A stretch of 64,000 nucleotides of DNA, from assembly GCA_012972825.1 (NCBI GenBank), contig JABDHL010000009.1:1-64000 (forward strand), read 5' to 3'. Position numbers and translations under genes: made by a program. Shown here one piece after another: positions 34,704-45,353 of the stretch; positions within the stretch are counted from its first letter, which is position 1, and every line of letters begins with the position of its first letter. Source of the stretch: Chlorobiaceae bacterium (GTDB lineage: Bacteria; Bacteroidota; Chlorobiia; Chlorobiales; Chlorobiaceae). A model generated the notes under the pieces. It was not told the origin of the DNA. It saw only the letters and a list, made by a program, of their open reading frames with translations, and made no database searches.

Positions 34704-34731
34704 AGGGAAACTCTTGATACAAAATTACTCT

Positions 34732-37700
34732 TCATGACACTTTTACAGATCGATCTTTTTCCTTATGCAAAACTTCATCAAGAAGATTTCCAGCTTCCAC
34801 TATCGGAGATGCCGGACCGGTAATACGCTCCTGGAGATGCTGGAATACAATAAAAAGAAGTGGTACAACAAAAATGCCAAGAACCATACCCATAAACATT
34901 CCACCGATGGCTGCCGCACCAATGGAGTGGTTGCCCTGAGCGGTCGGCCCAGAAACAAAGAGAAGCGGCAGAAGACCGGCAATAAAGGCAAGTGAAGTCA
35001 TAAGTATGGGCCTCAACCTTGCCTTTGCACCTGAAATTGCTGATGCAGAAAGTGAAAGGCCTTCAACCCTTCGCTGAAGTGCAAACTCGACAATCAGAAT
35101 TGCATTTTTGGCAAGAAGACCAATCAGCATGATCACAGCAACCTGGACATAGATGTTATTAGCAATACCTGCAAGTTTTACACCAAAGAAAACACCAAGC
35201 AACCCTGTTGGAATTGAAAGCATCACGGCAAGAGGAAGCAGGTAACTTTCGAAGAGCCCGGAAAGAAGAAAATAGACAAAGACCACTGAGAGCATGAAGA
35301 TAAGGATCAGGCCTCCGCTTGCTTCAAGTTCTTCGCGACTCTGGCCTTTCCAGTCATAGCTGTACCCTAGGGGAAGATGGGTTTTCGAGACCTCTTCGAC
35401 AGCTTTGATGGCCTGACCTGTACTGAAACCCGGCTTGACTACTGCATTGACTGAAATTGCATTAAAAAGATTAAAATGGTCAACCGCTTCAGTACCATAG
35501 ACCCTTTTCAAGGTAATCACTGAACTGACGGGCACCATTTCGCCCCGGTTGTTTTTTACAAAGATCCCCCTCATGGAGGCCGGTTCAGCACGGTCAATAG
35601 ATTCAGACTGCATGATAACACGATAGTACTTGCCGAACCGGTTGAAGTCCGATGCCTGCATACTGCCATAGTAGGCCTGCAATACCGTCAGAAGATCGCT
35701 GACGTTAACCCCAAGCTGGGCTGCCTTGATATTATCGACCTGAAGTTCATACTGGGGAAATGTTGCCTTGAACGTTGTGAACGCAAATCCTATTTCAGGA
35801 CGTTTCATCAATTCACCGATAAAACCCTCCGCAACATTGCCGAACTTGTCAAGACGCCCGCCGGTGCGGTCCTGCAGGACAAATTCAAGACCACCAACAG
35901 CGCTGAAACCTGGAACAGTAGGCTGCGCAAGGGCAAAAAACGATCCCTCCCTGTTACTGAGATTTTTCGTTATCGCTGCAAGAATCTTCTTGATGTCACC
36001 ATCAGGACCACGATCCTTATGGTCTTTCAGCTGAATAAAAAGAAGACCGGAAGAGGGTGAGGAACTCCGGGAGAGAATGTTAATACCTGCAACAGATATA
36101 ACCTTTTTCAGTGCAGGCATGGTGCTGCGCAGGGTGACTGCTGCACGATCCATGCTGGCTTTGGTACGGGCAAAGGAAGCACCGGGCGGAAGCGTGACAG
36201 AGACAATTACAAACCCGTTATCCTCGTCAGGTATAAATCCTGTCGGCAGTGTTTTAAAAAGCCAGAATGAAAGTCCGATTATCAGAGCAAGGAGAGTAAA
36301 GGAAAAACGTTTGTTGCGAATCAAAAAAACCAGACTACCCAGATATTTTTTTTTCAACGCTTCAAATCCCGTATTGAACGCTACAAAAAAACGATGCCCA
36401 AATGATCCGAATTTTTTCAGCTTTTCATGTTTCCCTGAACTACTGGCTTGATGAAGATCGTGGAGAAAAAGGGCACAAAGAGCAGGACTGAGCGTCAGGG
36501 CATTAACCGCTGAGATCAGAATAGCTATTGCAAGGGTAAATGCGAACTGGCGGTAGAATACTCCTGTCGAGCCTTGCAGAAAACCGACAGGAAGAAACAC
36601 CGATGACATAACAAGGGTAATAGTCACGATGGCTTTGGTAATCTCACGCATAGCCGAAACTGTAGCGACTTTGGCCTGGTAGTGCTTTTGCTCTATTTTG
36701 GCATGAACCGCCTCGACAACAACTATGGCATCATCGACAACAATACCGATAGCCAGTACAAGTCCGAACAGAGTCAGTACATTAATGGAAAAGCCGAAGA
36801 GGTTCATGAAAAAGAATGTCCCGATAATCGCTACAGGAACAGCAGTTGCAGGAATGAGGGTTGAACGAAGGTCCTGCAGAAAAATGAACACCACAAGAAA
36901 AACCAGAAGAAATGCCTCTATAAGAGTGTGTTGAACCTGCTCAATCGATTGGTCTACGACCTTCTTGGAACTGAATGGCACTGAGTATTTAACCCCTGCA
37001 GGAAATGAAGCCGAGGCTTTGTCAAGAGCTTTACGAAGCCCCGTTTCAACCTCGTTGGCATTAGATCCGGGAGACTGATAGACAGCAAGCACAACAGCAT
37101 CCTGAGCGTTTGCTTTGGTATCGACTGTGTAGCGGTAGGCACCGAACTCAATTCGGGCAATATCACCGAGCTTGAGCACGGTTCCATCCGGATTAGCCCT
37201 GATTACAATCTGTTCATAATCGCCGGGATATGGATTCTTTCCCTTATACTTCATGACGTACTGCATGGCCTCGGAGCTGTTCTCACCGAATGACCCTGGC
37301 GCGGCCTCAAGGTTCTGACTCTGAATGGCTTTCGATACCTCCTGCGGTGTTACTTTATAGGCCGCCATCTGCTGTGGCCTCAGCCATATGCGCATGGAGT
37401 AATCCAGATTGCCGAATACCGAAACCTGGCCAACGCCGGGAACCCTGGAGAGATCGTCAACAATATTGATTTTAGCATAGTTCTGCAGGAAAATCTGATC
37501 ATGCTCCTTGACATCGCTCACTAAATTGATGAGCATTATCTGGCTGTTCTGGCGCTTGACGGTCGATATTCCTATCTGGTTGACCTCTGCCGGCAGCTGG
37601 CTTGCAGCCTGGGCCACCCTGTTCTGAACATTGACAGATGCCTGGTCGGCGTTTGTTCCCTGCTTAAAAAAAACCGTTATAGAGAGGGAACCATCATTAG

Positions 37701-37947
37701 CTGAGGTTGAGGTCATGTAGGTCATGTTTTCAACTCCGTTGATCGCCTCTTCGAGCGGAGGGGCTACTGAACGGCCAACAGTTTCCGCACTGGCACCGGG
37801 ATAACTTGCTGATACAACGACGCTTGGTGGAGCAATATCCGGAAATCGGGTAATCGGCAGCTGGTATATGCCAACCATACCGAGGATGACCAGAATCACC
37901 GAGATGACCGTCGCCAGAACCGGTCTTGAAATAAATCGTTCAAACAT
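34732..37947 (-). CDS. RND multidrug efflux pump (AcrB/MexB, HAE1 family)
   Basis: This 1071-residue inner-membrane pump begins MFERFISRPVLATVISVILV and has 12 membrane helices. The proton-relay aspartates are in helix 4 (GLVLAIGIVVDDAIVVVE, Asp-Asp), as in AcrB. The periplasmic loop motifs (PPLEEAINGVENMTYM, SVNVQNRVAQAA) are typical of the HAE1 group, which exports drugs, dyes, bile-salt-like compounds and lipids with proton antiport. It is the second gene of the three-gene operon. No TetR-type regulator gene is adjacent. Confidence 0.95.
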   Translation of the reverse strand: MFERFISRPVLATVISVILVILGMVGIYQLPITRFPDIAPPSVVVSASYPGASAETVGRSVAPPLEEAINGVENMTYMTSTSANDGSLSITVFFKQGTNADQASVNVQNRVAQAASQLPAEVNQIGISTVKRQNSQIMLINLVSDVKEHDQIFLQNYAKINIVDDLSRVPGVGQVSVFGNLDYSMRIWLRPQQMAAYKVTPQEVSKAIQSQNLEAAPGSFGENSSEAMQYVMKYKGKNPYPGDYEQIVIRANPDGTVLKLGDIARIEFGAYRYTVDTKANAQDAVVLAVYQSPGSNANEVETGLRKALDKASASFPAGVKYSVPFSSKKVVDQSIEQVQHTLIEAFLLVFLVVFIFLQDLRSTLIPATAVPVAIIGTFFFMNLFGFSINVLTLFGLVLAIGIVVDDAIVVVEAVHAKIEQKHYQAKVATVSAMREITKAIVTITLVMSSVFLPVGFLQGSTGVFYRQFAFTLAIAILISAVNALTLSPALCALFLHDLHQASSSGKHEKLKKFGSFGHRFFVAFNTGFEALKKKYLGSLVFLIRNKRFSFTLLALIIGLSFWLFKTLPTGFIPDEDNGFVIVSVTLPPGASFARTKASMDRAAVTLRSTMPALKKVISVAGINILSRSSSPSSGLLFIQLKDHKDRGPDGDIKKILAAITKNLSNREGSFFALAQPTVPGFSAVGGLEFVLQDRTGGRLDKFGNVAEGFIGELMKRPEIGFAFTTFKATFPQYELQVDNIKAAQLGVNVSDLLTVLQAYYGSMQASDFNRFGKYYRVIMQSESIDRAEPASMRGIFVKNNRGEMVPVSSVITLKRVYGTEAVDHFNLFNAISVNAVVKPGFSTGQAIKAVEEVSKTHLPLGYSYDWKGQSREELEASGGLILIFMLSVVFVYFLLSGLFESYLLPLAVMLSIPTGLLGVFFGVKLAGIANNIYVQVAVIMLIGLLAKNAILIVEFALQRRVEGLSLSASAISGAKARLRPILMTSLAFIAGLLPLLFVSGPTAQGNHSIGAAAIGGMFMGMVLGIFVVPLLFIVFQHLQERITGPASPIVEAGNLLDEVLHKEKDRSVKVS

Positions 37948-38005
37948 GAATATGTGCGTTTAACTCTGCCAAATCGTTGTACAAAACATGCCTCATTTCT
38001 CCTGA

Positions 38006-39190
38006 TCATTCATTGCTCATTGCTCTGGAGTTTGCCTGTTCCGGCGCACTCTTCTGCGGGTTTATAACCATACCATCCTTTAATTTCTCTATGCCGGCAG
38101 TAACAATAGTGTCACCGGGTTTCAGACCGGCACTCACGATATAATTATTGCCGCTCTTTCCGGAAACCGTTACAACCTGCTGCCTCACCTTATTGCCTTT
38201 ATCAAGAAAAAAAACGAAAATTTTGTCCTGCAACTCAACCGTCGCGGCCTGCGGGACAAGAAGTGCATTATGGAACTGTGACTCCATTACAACCTTTCCT
38301 GTGTTCCCTGATCGCAGAAAACCGTGTGGATTGGGAAAAACCGCCCTTATTCGTACCGATGCAGTTGTTTGATCAAACTGCCCGCTTATGGCACCGATGA
38401 CACCTTTTTCACTGTAGCGGGTACCGTCCGACAGAACCAAAGAGACCGAAGGAAGCTGGCGCAGCTTTTCCTGTATGGATGCACCGGCGTACTGCTGGCG
38501 AAAACGCATAAAGTCATTTTCACTCATGCTGAAATAGGCGTAAACATCACTGACATCACTGAGAAGAGTCAGCCATTCATTCTGGTTTTTGCTGACAAGA
38601 GAGCCAAGACGTAACGGAATTTTTCCGATATAACCGCTTACTGGCGCTTTAATAACGGTATAATCAAGATTTACCTTTGCAGAACGGGTGGCAGCTTTCG
38701 CCTGCTCTACTGCAGCCTGAGCTGCATGAGTGCCGGCTGCAGCTGTTTTCAGCTGAATTTCAGAGATGACCTTGTTCTGCACCAGCGGAACAAGTTTTTC
38801 CTCGTCAAGTTTTGAAACGACAAGTCTGGCTTCAGCTGCATGCTGAGAAGCCAATGCACTGTTGTACTGTTCGCGATAAACCCGATCGTCGATTGTAAAC
38901 AGTGGCTGGCCAGTTTTAACAAAGGAACCTTCATCAACATGGATTGTCTGGAGAGTCCCATCAACCTGCGGACGAATTTCAACATTGACTTTTCCTTCGA
39001 GAAGAGCTGAATAAAATGTTGTAACTGTCGCATCTGAAAGATTAACCGTCATAACCGGCAGCGCAGGTTTACGATTCATCACTGCATCTTTGCCATCGTT
39101 TCCAGGCCCGCAACCATAAAAGAGTACCGGCAAGCACATTCCAATAACCACCGACATCCTTACAACCCTGTTTCTCAGTTTTTTATTCAT
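38006..39190 (-). CDS. Periplasmic adaptor of RND drug efflux (AcrA/MexA family)
   Basis: The start at 39190 (394 residues) gives a lipobox (PVLFYGC); an upstream in-frame start at 39271 would put it far from the N-terminus. The protein has the membrane-fusion features: EGKVNVEIRPQVDG, VDEGSFVKTGQPLFTID, a hairpin of EEKLVPLVQNKVISE-like coils, and GYIGKIPLRLGSLV. It links the pump to the outer-membrane lipoprotein. It is the first gene of the operon on the minus strand, with 58 bases to the pump start. A hairpin lies about 104 bases upstream of its start. Confidence 0.93.
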   Translation of the reverse strand: MNKKLRNRVVRMSVVIGMCLPVLFYGCGPGNDGKDAVMNRKPALPVMTVNLSDATVTTFYSALLEGKVNVEIRPQVDGTLQTIHVDEGSFVKTGQPLFTIDDRVYREQYNSALASQHAAEARLVVSKLDEEKLVPLVQNKVISEIQLKTAAAGTHAAQAAVEQAKAATRSAKVNLDYTVIKAPVSGYIGKIPLRLGSLVSKNQNEWLTLLSDVSDVYAYFSMSENDFMRFRQQYAGASIQEKLRQLPSVSLVLSDGTRYSEKGVIGAISGQFDQTTASVRIRAVFPNPHGFLRSGNTGKVVMESQFHNALLVPQAATVELQDKIFVFFLDKGNKVRQQVVTVSGKSGNNYIVSAGLKPGDTIVTAGIEKLKDGMVINPQKSAPEQANSRAMSNE

Positions 39191-39293
39191 TGATCTTTTT
39201 AATTTATCCGCTGACAAACTGTTCAACTCATCTTTCTCAGATAATTCGGAACATATGGCTCCGAAAATCAACCGATATCAAAAAAACACCAAA

Positions 39294-39330
39294 AGCCGAT
39301 CCTTTGAAAGGAAGAATCGGCTTCTTTATT
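39294..39330 (-). terminator. Hairpin with T-rich flank, probable terminator
   Basis: AGCCGAT pairs with ATCGGCT, and inside it CCTT pairs with AAGG. On the minus strand TTTTGGTGTTTTTTT follows. It lies upstream of the efflux operon and would end minus-strand transcription coming from the ogt gene at 39716; a role in regulating the operon is possible. Confidence 0.6.
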
Positions 39331-39544
39331 AACTTGTCGAAATAATCAAGTACTCTTTCGGCACAAAAACTTTATTGTCAACATTTATCTGTAATTAACA
39401 ACAACATAAGAATTTTGATAAAAAATTCGAGATCATATCGGTTATTCTACCCATTTACTTTTTGTGATTAAATTCAGCAATTAATATCAGCTTGCAAATA
39501 CCGTTAACAGGGCATATCAGCATACCATAAACAGGGGGACAGTG

Positions 39545-39680
39545 GGCAGTGGGCTGGGAAGATAGACCCCTCACGGGAGTTCGGGGTGACAAACGGTGGC
39601 GTTGTTAGTGACAAGCGGGGTGGGGTTGTTGACAAGCGGGGGGGCAGGTGACAAGCTGTGAGTTTGGGTGAGAAGTCCGG
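39545..39680. repeat. Interspersed CCTCACGGGAGTTCGGGG repeat, copy 2, with G-rich GTGACAAGCGGG units
   Basis: The core shared with 753-815 (CCTCACGGGAGTTCGGGGTG) is followed by four imperfect copies of GTGACAAGCGGGG. The stretch 39191-39715 contains no gene; the small minus-strand frame over the repeat is a low-complexity reading. Confidence 0.75.
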
Positions 39681-39715
39681 GGTTCTGTGAATGTTGCGGG
39701 GGAATTGGCAGGGCT

Positions 39716-40207
39716 TTATGGCAGCAGTGGTTGGCTGAAGCTTTGTTCAAGTTCAAGGAGCTGCTTTTTCAAAGCCAGACCACCTCGATATCCGGTAAGA
39801 TGTCCGTCACTGCCGATTACCCGGTGACAGGGAATAAACACTGGTATAGAATTTCTGTGGTTCGCCATTCCCACCGCACGAACGGCAAGGGGGTTTCCGA
39901 CAGCTGTTGCGATAGCTTTGTATGTCACCGTCGTTCCATAGGGAATCGTACAAAGGGTTTTCCAGACCTGCTGCATGAATGGTGTGCCGTAAGGGTCGAG
40001 CGGTAATGAAAATTCTTTGAGTATTCCGGACAGATAGTTGTTCAATTGCCGAAACGCTTCGGCAATAAGTTCTGTTTCAAGGAGTTCGGCATCGGGCAGC
40101 GGAGCACTTGATTCAAAGAGAAGACTGGATATATAACCTCCGCATTCTGCTATACCAACACGGCCTATATCTGTCTTTTGATAATAAATAAAAAGGTGCT
40201 TGTTCAT
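39716..40207 (-). CDS. ogt: Methylated-DNA-[protein]-cysteine S-methyltransferase
   Basis: This 163-residue suicide enzyme removes methyl from O6-methylguanine in DNA. The acceptor Cys127 lies in IPCHRVIGSDG, preceded by the helix-turn-helix segment VTYKAIATAVGNPLAVRAVG, including the Arg finger and the conserved Asn/Gly pair. A modest N-terminal domain is present, no Ada-type activator domain. It has no signal peptide. It is divergent from the PEBP gene, with start sites about 100 bases apart. Confidence 0.95.
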   Translation of the reverse strand: MNKHLFIYYQKTDIGRVGIAECGGYISSLLFESSAPLPDAELLETELIAEAFRQLNNYLSGILKEFSLPLDPYGTPFMQQVWKTLCTIPYGTTVTYKAIATAVGNPLAVRAVGMANHRNSIPVFIPCHRVIGSDGHLTGYRGGLALKKQLLELEQSFSQPLLP

Positions 40208-40304
40208 TTTACGGCATTATGAGTATGTTGCTAACCTTGAGCATCAAGAGATTATGAAAAAGCTTTTCCGAACAATAATCAAAAAAGACAAGGGAGAAAA
40301 AAGA

Positions 40305-40853
40305 ATGAAAAAGCTGGTTTTGATTATTTTTATGCTTGCGTGTTTTGGAGTGAGCAAAGCTTATGGTGAACAATTCACGTTGAAAAGTGAAGACTTAAAG
40401 GGACAGCTTACAGAGGAACAGGTATTTTCAGGATTTGGTTGCACAGGGAAAAATATTTCGCCCTCCCTGAAATGGGTCAATGCACCTCAGACCACAAAGA
40501 GCTTCGCCGTAACTGTTTATGACCCCGATGCACCGACAGGAAGCGGATGGTGGCATTGGATTATTGTCAACATTCCAGCAAGCTCGAATGAGCTTAAAAA
40601 AGATGCGGGTAATCCCCAAAAAGCAGTGGCACCCAAAGGCAGCATACAAAGCATTACGGATTATGGAAAGGCTGGATTTGGCGGAGCATGCCCTCCGGTG
40701 GGCGACAAACCTCATCGGTACATTTTTACGGTCTATGCTCTCAGCGTGGCAAAACTGGACGTTGATGAAAAAACACCACCTGCTATGGTTGGATTTATGC
40801 TGAATCAGAATACGATAGCCAAGGCATCTCTTATTTCATATTACAATCGATAA
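40305..40853 (+). CDS. Exported PEBP/YbhB-YbcL family protein
   Basis: The start at 40305 (182 residues) has a strong ribosome binding site (AGGGAG); the frame is open upstream without one. A signal peptide (KKLVLIIFMLACFGVSKAYG) is followed by the phosphatidylethanolamine-binding fold: FGCTGKNISPSLKW, VYDPDAPTGSGWWHW, and GGACPPVGDKPHRYIF. Bacterial members (YbhB, YbcL) are thought to bind small ligands; function is not settled. Periplasmic location is expected. Confidence 0.9.
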   Translation: MKKLVLIIFMLACFGVSKAYGEQFTLKSEDLKGQLTEEQVFSGFGCTGKNISPSLKWVNAPQTTKSFAVTVYDPDAPTGSGWWHWIIVNIPASSNELKKDAGNPQKAVAPKGSIQSITDYGKAGFGGACPPVGDKPHRYIFTVYALSVAKLDVDEKTPPAMVGFMLNQNTIAKASLISYYNR

Positions 40854-40946
40854 CAGTGATGAGGTTTCCGGATACCTGATGTTTCACTATTACCGTTCTG
40901 TCATTATTTTCTTTACTGACATGAACCACAAGAAAAGGAGTCTATC

Positions 40947-41513
40947 ATGGGTGAGGAATTTGAAGTGAAAGGGCCACACGAGGAGGTCTTGGAAGGTGGC
41001 GATGGAGGTAAAGGGTTCAATAACCAAATTGCAGTCATGACTGCGATTATGGCCACTCTGGGAGCTTTACTTTCTTACGAAGCCAGTTTTACGCTGAGTG
41101 AGGCCATAATGATGAAAAATGAAGCGGCTATCAAGAAAACAGAAGCTGCAAATCTATGGAATTATTATCAAGCTAAAAGCAGTAAGCAAAATATAGCGGA
41201 GCTTGCAATAAAAGTGACTACAAGCCAGGAGCAACAAAACAAAAAAAATGATGTTGAACGGTACAGTGCAGAAAAAACAGAGATTAAAAAGAAAGCCGAA
41301 AAAACAGAGAAACTCTCTCTTGAGGCTGATGAAAACTCAGAAAAGTTTTTGCATTCCCACCATCGCTGGGCTACTGGAGTAACGATGCTTCAGATTGCCA
41401 TTTCACTTGCAGCCATTACCATCCTTACCCGACGCAGATGGCTTGAGTATGCGAGTTTAACGTGTGCCGGCATCGGCGTTGTTTTTGGCGCGCTTGCCTG
41501 GTTTGGAATGTAA
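40947..41513 (+). CDS. DUF4337 membrane protein
   Basis: This 188-residue protein has one hydrophobic segment near residues 25-50 (AVMTAIMATLGALLSYEA) and two at the C-terminus (about 140-185), with a Lys/Glu-rich coiled-coil region between (QNKKNDVERYSAEKTEIKKK). The sequence AAIKKTEAANLWNYYQAKSS identifies the DUF4337 family, membrane proteins of unknown function. A ribosome binding site (AAAGGAG) lies before the start. It is convergent with the epimerase gene. Confidence 0.85.
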   Translation: MGEEFEVKGPHEEVLEGGDGGKGFNNQIAVMTAIMATLGALLSYEASFTLSEAIMMKNEAAIKKTEAANLWNYYQAKSSKQNIAELAIKVTTSQEQQNKKNDVERYSAEKTEIKKKAEKTEKLSLEADENSEKFLHSHHRWATGVTMLQIAISLAAITILTRRRWLEYASLTCAGIGVVFGALAWFGM

Positions 41514-41518
41514 ATGAT

Positions 41519-42526
41519 TTACAGGTTGTAGTAGCTGCGGTACCAGGTTACAAAACGGCGAATGCCTTCCTTGACGGTGGTTTCCGGTTTGTAGTGGACG
41601 TCATGCATGAGCTGATCGACATCGGCATAGGTGTCGGGGACATCGCCGGGCTGCATGGGAAGAAACTCTTTTACGGCGGTTCTGCCAAGCTCTTGTTCAA
41701 GAGCTTTTATGTAGTCCATGAGATCGACCGGACTGCTGTTACCGATATTATAGACTCTCCAGGGTGCACGGCTCGAACCTGGATCAGGGGTAATACCTGA
41801 CCAGTCATCGTTGGGCTCTGCAACATGATCAAGCGTCCTTAGAACTCCTTCAGTAATATCATCGATAAAGGTAAAATCGCGACGATGTCTGCCGTAATTG
41901 AAAACCTGAACAGGCTTGTTGTTCACAATGGCATCGGTAAAAAGAAAGAGAGCCATATCAGGCCTTCCCCAAGGACCATAGACGGTAAAAAAACGAAGAC
42001 CGGTTGTCGGGAGATTATAGAGGTGACTGTAGGTATGTGCCATCAGTTCATTGGCTTTCTTGCTTGCGGCATAAAGGGAAAGTGGATGATCGACATTGTC
42101 GTGCACCGAAAAAGGCATGGTCTCATTGGCGCCGTACACCGAACTTGAGGAGGCATAAACCAGATGCTTTACCCCATGATGCCGACACCCTTCGAGAATA
42201 TTCAGGAAACCAAGAATGTTGCTGTTGATATAGGCATGTGGATTGATAAGGGAGTAACGCACGCCTGCCTGGGCCGCAAGATTGATTACCCGTTCAAAAC
42301 GCGTTGTGCGAAAAAGCTCTTCAATAGCTTCGCGATCGGCAATATCGGCTTTTATAAAGTTGAACCCCTCGTAAGGTAAAAGCATTGAAAGCCGTGCCTC
42401 CTTGAGCGTGACATCGTAATAGTCATTCATATTATCAATGCCAGTGACCCGATCACCGCGCTCAAGCAGCTGCCTGGAGACATGAAATCCTATGAATCCG
42501 GCAGCACCAGTCACCATTATATGCAT
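41519..42526 (-). CDS. UDP-sugar epimerase (UDP-glucuronate 4-epimerase-like)
   Basis: This 335-residue extended short-chain dehydrogenase has [18 protein letters not shown] (NAD-binding), [18 protein letters not shown] (typical of UDP-glucuronate 4-epimerases), [16 protein letters not shown], and the catalytic YAASKKANE. The [18 protein letters not shown] segment fits the same subfamily. It would convert UDP-glucuronate to UDP-galacturonate in the cytoplasm for capsule or lipopolysaccharide. It stands alone, convergent with the DUF4337 gene by five bases. Confidence 0.9.
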   Translation of the reverse strand: MHIMVTGAAGFIGFHVSRQLLERGDRVTGIDNMNDYYDVTLKEARLSMLLPYEGFNFIKADIADREAIEELFRTTRFERVINLAAQAGVRYSLINPHAYINSNILGFLNILEGCRHHGVKHLVYASSSSVYGANETMPFSVHDNVDHPLSLYAASKKANELMAHTYSHLYNLPTTGLRFFTVYGPWGRPDMALFLFTDAIVNNKPVQVFNYGRHRRDFTFIDDITEGVLRTLDHVAEPNDDWSGITPDPGSSRAPWRVYNIGNSSPVDLMDYIKALEQELGRTAVKEFLPMQPGDVPDTYADVDQLMHDVHYKPETTVKEGIRRFVTWYRSYYNL

Positions 42527-42787
42527 TATGGGGGAATCGTTAAAATGTTAATGATGTATTATTGTAGATCTTAACCTTGTATGATAAAAACAATTCACCG
42601 ACCTGACAAGACAAAAAGATGTATAGGCTCAACAGGAATAAAGTGAAATCCCAAAAAAAATTGCGCTCTTTTTCAAAGAGCAACTTATTTAGGCTTTTAT
42701 TATCAATATCCGAAATTATTTAAGTATATAAGGGATACGAAAAATAAACAAAAGCTGATTCTCCATAAACCAAGAAGAAATATCCGT

Positions 42788-44236
42788 ATGAGTCGCTTTT
42801 TTGAGCGATATGAAGCAGATGCCAGCCGGTTTTTTGATGAAGTTATCTCAAAGGATGGAAGCCCCCGGCCTCACTATGATAAGTTGCTTCACCGCTTCGG
42901 TCAGTTTTCGATTGACGATATAAAAGCCCGCCGAGAAATTGTCAACATTTTTTTTCGGAATCAGGGTATCACTTTTACCGTGTACGGCGAGGAGGAGGGT
43001 GTCGAACGAATTTTTCCGTTCGATCTTATTCCGAGAGTTGTGCCGGCTCATGAATGGCAGACGATCGAAAAAGGTCTCGTACAGAGAATTACAGCGCTCA
43101 ATGAGTTTCTGAATGATATCTATCACACTCAGAAAATTCTCAAAGACAAAATAATCCCTCCGGAACTGATTCTCGGAAGCCAGCATTTCAGACGGGAATT
43201 TGTCGGGGTAAACCCTCCTCTCGGTGTTTATATTCATGTTACCGGAAGCGATATCATCCGCAACGGAGAGGGAAAATACCTGGTCCTTGAAGACAACCTG
43301 CGAACCCCTAGCGGAGTCTCTTATATGCTGCAAAACCGGCAGGCTATGAAACGTGCGTTCCCTGTGCTCTTTGACAAATACAAGATCCGACCGATAGAAA
43401 ATTATCCGCAGGAACTTCTGCGCACCCTGCAGGAGATCAGCCCGAATTCCCGTCGCGAACCAAACGTCGTGGTTCTTACCCCCGGCATCTACAACTCCGC
43501 CTATTTTGAACACAGTTTCCTTGCCCGTCAGATGGGCGTTGAACTGACAGAAGGAAAAGATTTGGTTGTGAACAACAATAAGGTCTATACAAGAACTACC
43601 CGTGGTCTTGAGCGGGTTGATGTGATCTACAGGAGAGTTGATGATGCCTTTCTTGATCCTCTTGTATTCCGCCCTGACTCGAAGCTTGGTGTTGCCGGTC
43701 TGGTTAATGCCTACCGCAAAGGAAATGTTACGCTTGCCAATGCCATTGGCACAGGTGTTGCCGATGACAAGGTCATCTACAGTTTTGTCCCTGAAATCAT
43801 CAAATACTATCTCGGCGAGGATCCGATACTGCAGAATGTACCAACCTGGCTTGCAAGCAAACCTTCCGATCTTAAATATATCCTTGAAAACCTCAGTTCG
43901 CTTGTTGTAAAGGCTGCTAATGAATCAGGAGGATACGGAATGCTGATAGGGCCTGAATCAACGATTGAACAGCAGGAGAATTTTGCCGAAATGATTGTTG
44001 CCAATCCACGCAACTACATCGCCCAGCCAACCATTTCTCTGTCGCGGCACCCCAGCTTTTTCAATGATGCAGACATTTGGGGATGTCATATTGACCTGCG
44101 CCCCTATGTTTTGTACGGTAAAACTGTTACTATAGTTCCGGGAGGACTGACAAGAGTTGCCCTCAAACGTGGCTCACTGGTTGTCAACTCCTCTCAGGGC
44201 GGAGGCAGCAAGGACACCTGGGTCGTCGATGAATAA
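42788..44236 (+). CDS. Circularly permuted ATP-grasp protein (type 2, DUF404/DUF407)
   Basis: This 482-residue protein is a permuted ATP-grasp ligase. Visible marks are an early [53 protein letters not shown]-like segments and [14 protein letters not shown], followed by [11 protein letters not shown] and [23 protein letters not shown]. The family joins amino groups to carboxylates using ATP, most likely making or extending a peptide. It is the first of three genes that always travel together in many bacteria (ATP-grasp, alpha-E, transglutaminase), 19 bases before the second. The true substrate is unknown. Confidence 0.92.
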   Translation: MSRFFERYEADASRFFDEVISKDGSPRPHYDKLLHRFGQFSIDDIKARREIVNIFFRNQGITFTVYGEEEGVERIFPFDLIPRVVPAHEWQTIEKGLVQRITALNEFLNDIYHTQKILKDKIIPPELILGSQHFRREFVGVNPPLGVYIHVTGSDIIRNGEGKYLVLEDNLRTPSGVSYMLQNRQAMKRAFPVLFDKYKIRPIENYPQELLRTLQEISPNSRREPNVVVLTPGIYNSAYFEHSFLARQMGVELTEGKDLVVNNNKVYTRTTRGLERVDVIYRRVDDAFLDPLVFRPDSKLGVAGLVNAYRKGNVTLANAIGTGVADDKVIYSFVPEIIKYYLGEDPILQNVPTWLASKPSDLKYILENLSSLVVKAANESGGYGMLIGPESTIEQQENFAEMIVANPRNYIAQPTISLSRHPSFFNDADIWGCHIDLRPYVLYGKTVTIVPGGLTRVALKRGSLVVNSSQGGGSKDTWVVDE

Positions 44237-44255
44237 ACACTAATTTCTGATTATC

Positions 44256-45329
44256 ATGTTAAGCCGTGTTGCTGAATCCCTGTTCTGGATGAGTCGTTAT
44301 TTTGAACGGGCTGAAAACACAGCCAGGTTCCTTGACGTCAATTTCAACCTGCTGCTCGACCTCAATAAAATTACTCATATAGAGAATCCGAACTACTGGA
44401 TAGCTCTCATTCTTGTCACCAGCGACAAGGAACGCTTCAACAACCTTTACAGCGAGTACAGTGCGCATAGCGTTACCGATTATCTGGTGTTCAACAAAAA
44501 TAATCCGAACTCCATAACGTCCTGTATCGGTCTGGCAAGAGAAAATGCGCGAAGCATAATCGAAAGCATATCAAGTGAAATGTGGGAACAGGTCAACAAC
44601 CTCTACCACTATCTGCAGAGCGTTACACCGCACTTCGTACACAATGACCCCTACGGATTTTACAAGGAGATCAAAAACGCATCACATCTTTTCCAGGGTA
44701 TTACGGATAACACCTTTTCCCGCAATGAAGGATGGGACTTCATTCAGATTGCCAAGTATCTTGAACGCAGCGACAATATAGCCCGGCTTATTGATGTCAA
44801 GTATCACATGCTGCTATCAGAGGCACAAAGCCAGGCTGAGATTGTTGAGGGTTCGGAGGATATCATTCAATGGATGGCAGTGCTGAAGAGCTGCAGCGCT
44901 CTGGAGGCTTTCCGTAAAGTCTACCTGTCAAAAATCGATCCTGACAACATCCTCCGCTTTCTCATTCTTGACAGAACATTTCCGCGCAGCATTAATTTTT
45001 CTGTCTGCGCAGCGGAAGATGCCCTATGGCGCATATCGGGCAGCTCACGGCACCGGTATGTGAACAATGCGGATCGTCTTATTGGAAAAATGGAGGCGGA
45101 GCTCAGTTATACCGCAATTGAAGATATCTATTCGAAAGGATTACACGCGTATCTTGAAGATCTTGAACAACGTCTGGTTAAAGTGGGCGAACAGGTACAC
45201 CTTACCTATTTTGCCTATCATACCCCTGAAATCGAATCATCGGATATTGCTGAAGCACTTCCTTTTACCGGAATAGCAGGAGGACGTCCTAACTGGAGCC
45301 AGGCACAGCAACATCAGCAGCAGCAATAA
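44256..45329 (+). CDS. Alpha-E domain protein (DUF403)
   Basis: This 357-residue protein begins MLSRVAESLFWMSRYFERAENTAR, the unmistakable start of the alpha-E family, and is mostly helical. It contains NARSIIESISSEMWEQVNNLY and LDRTFPRSINFSV. The C-terminus is a short Gln-rich tail (AQQHQQQQ), dispensable in appearance. Function is unknown but it always accompanies the permuted ATP-grasp protein and probably acts in the same peptide-forming process. Second gene of the trio, 24 bases before the third. Confidence 0.93.
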   Translation: MLSRVAESLFWMSRYFERAENTARFLDVNFNLLLDLNKITHIENPNYWIALILVTSDKERFNNLYSEYSAHSVTDYLVFNKNNPNSITSCIGLARENARSIIESISSEMWEQVNNLYHYLQSVTPHFVHNDPYGFYKEIKNASHLFQGITDNTFSRNEGWDFIQIAKYLERSDNIARLIDVKYHMLLSEAQSQAEIVEGSEDIIQWMAVLKSCSALEAFRKVYLSKIDPDNILRFLILDRTFPRSINFSVCAAEDALWRISGSSRHRYVNNADRLIGKMEAELSYTAIEDIYSKGLHAYLEDLEQRLVKVGEQVHLTYFAYHTPEIESSDIAEALPFTGIAGGRPNWSQAQQHQQQQ

Positions 45330-45353
45330 CCAGACACACTTAATGATGAGAGT

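Noticed and set aside
39600-39660. Possible G-quadruplex in the G-rich repeat
   Set aside because: The G runs are irregular and no functional context (promoter or telomere) supports it.
39590-39680. Short direct repeats resembling a CRISPR array
   Set aside because: Units are 13-20 bases, imperfect and contiguous, with no spacers of constant length and no cas genes.
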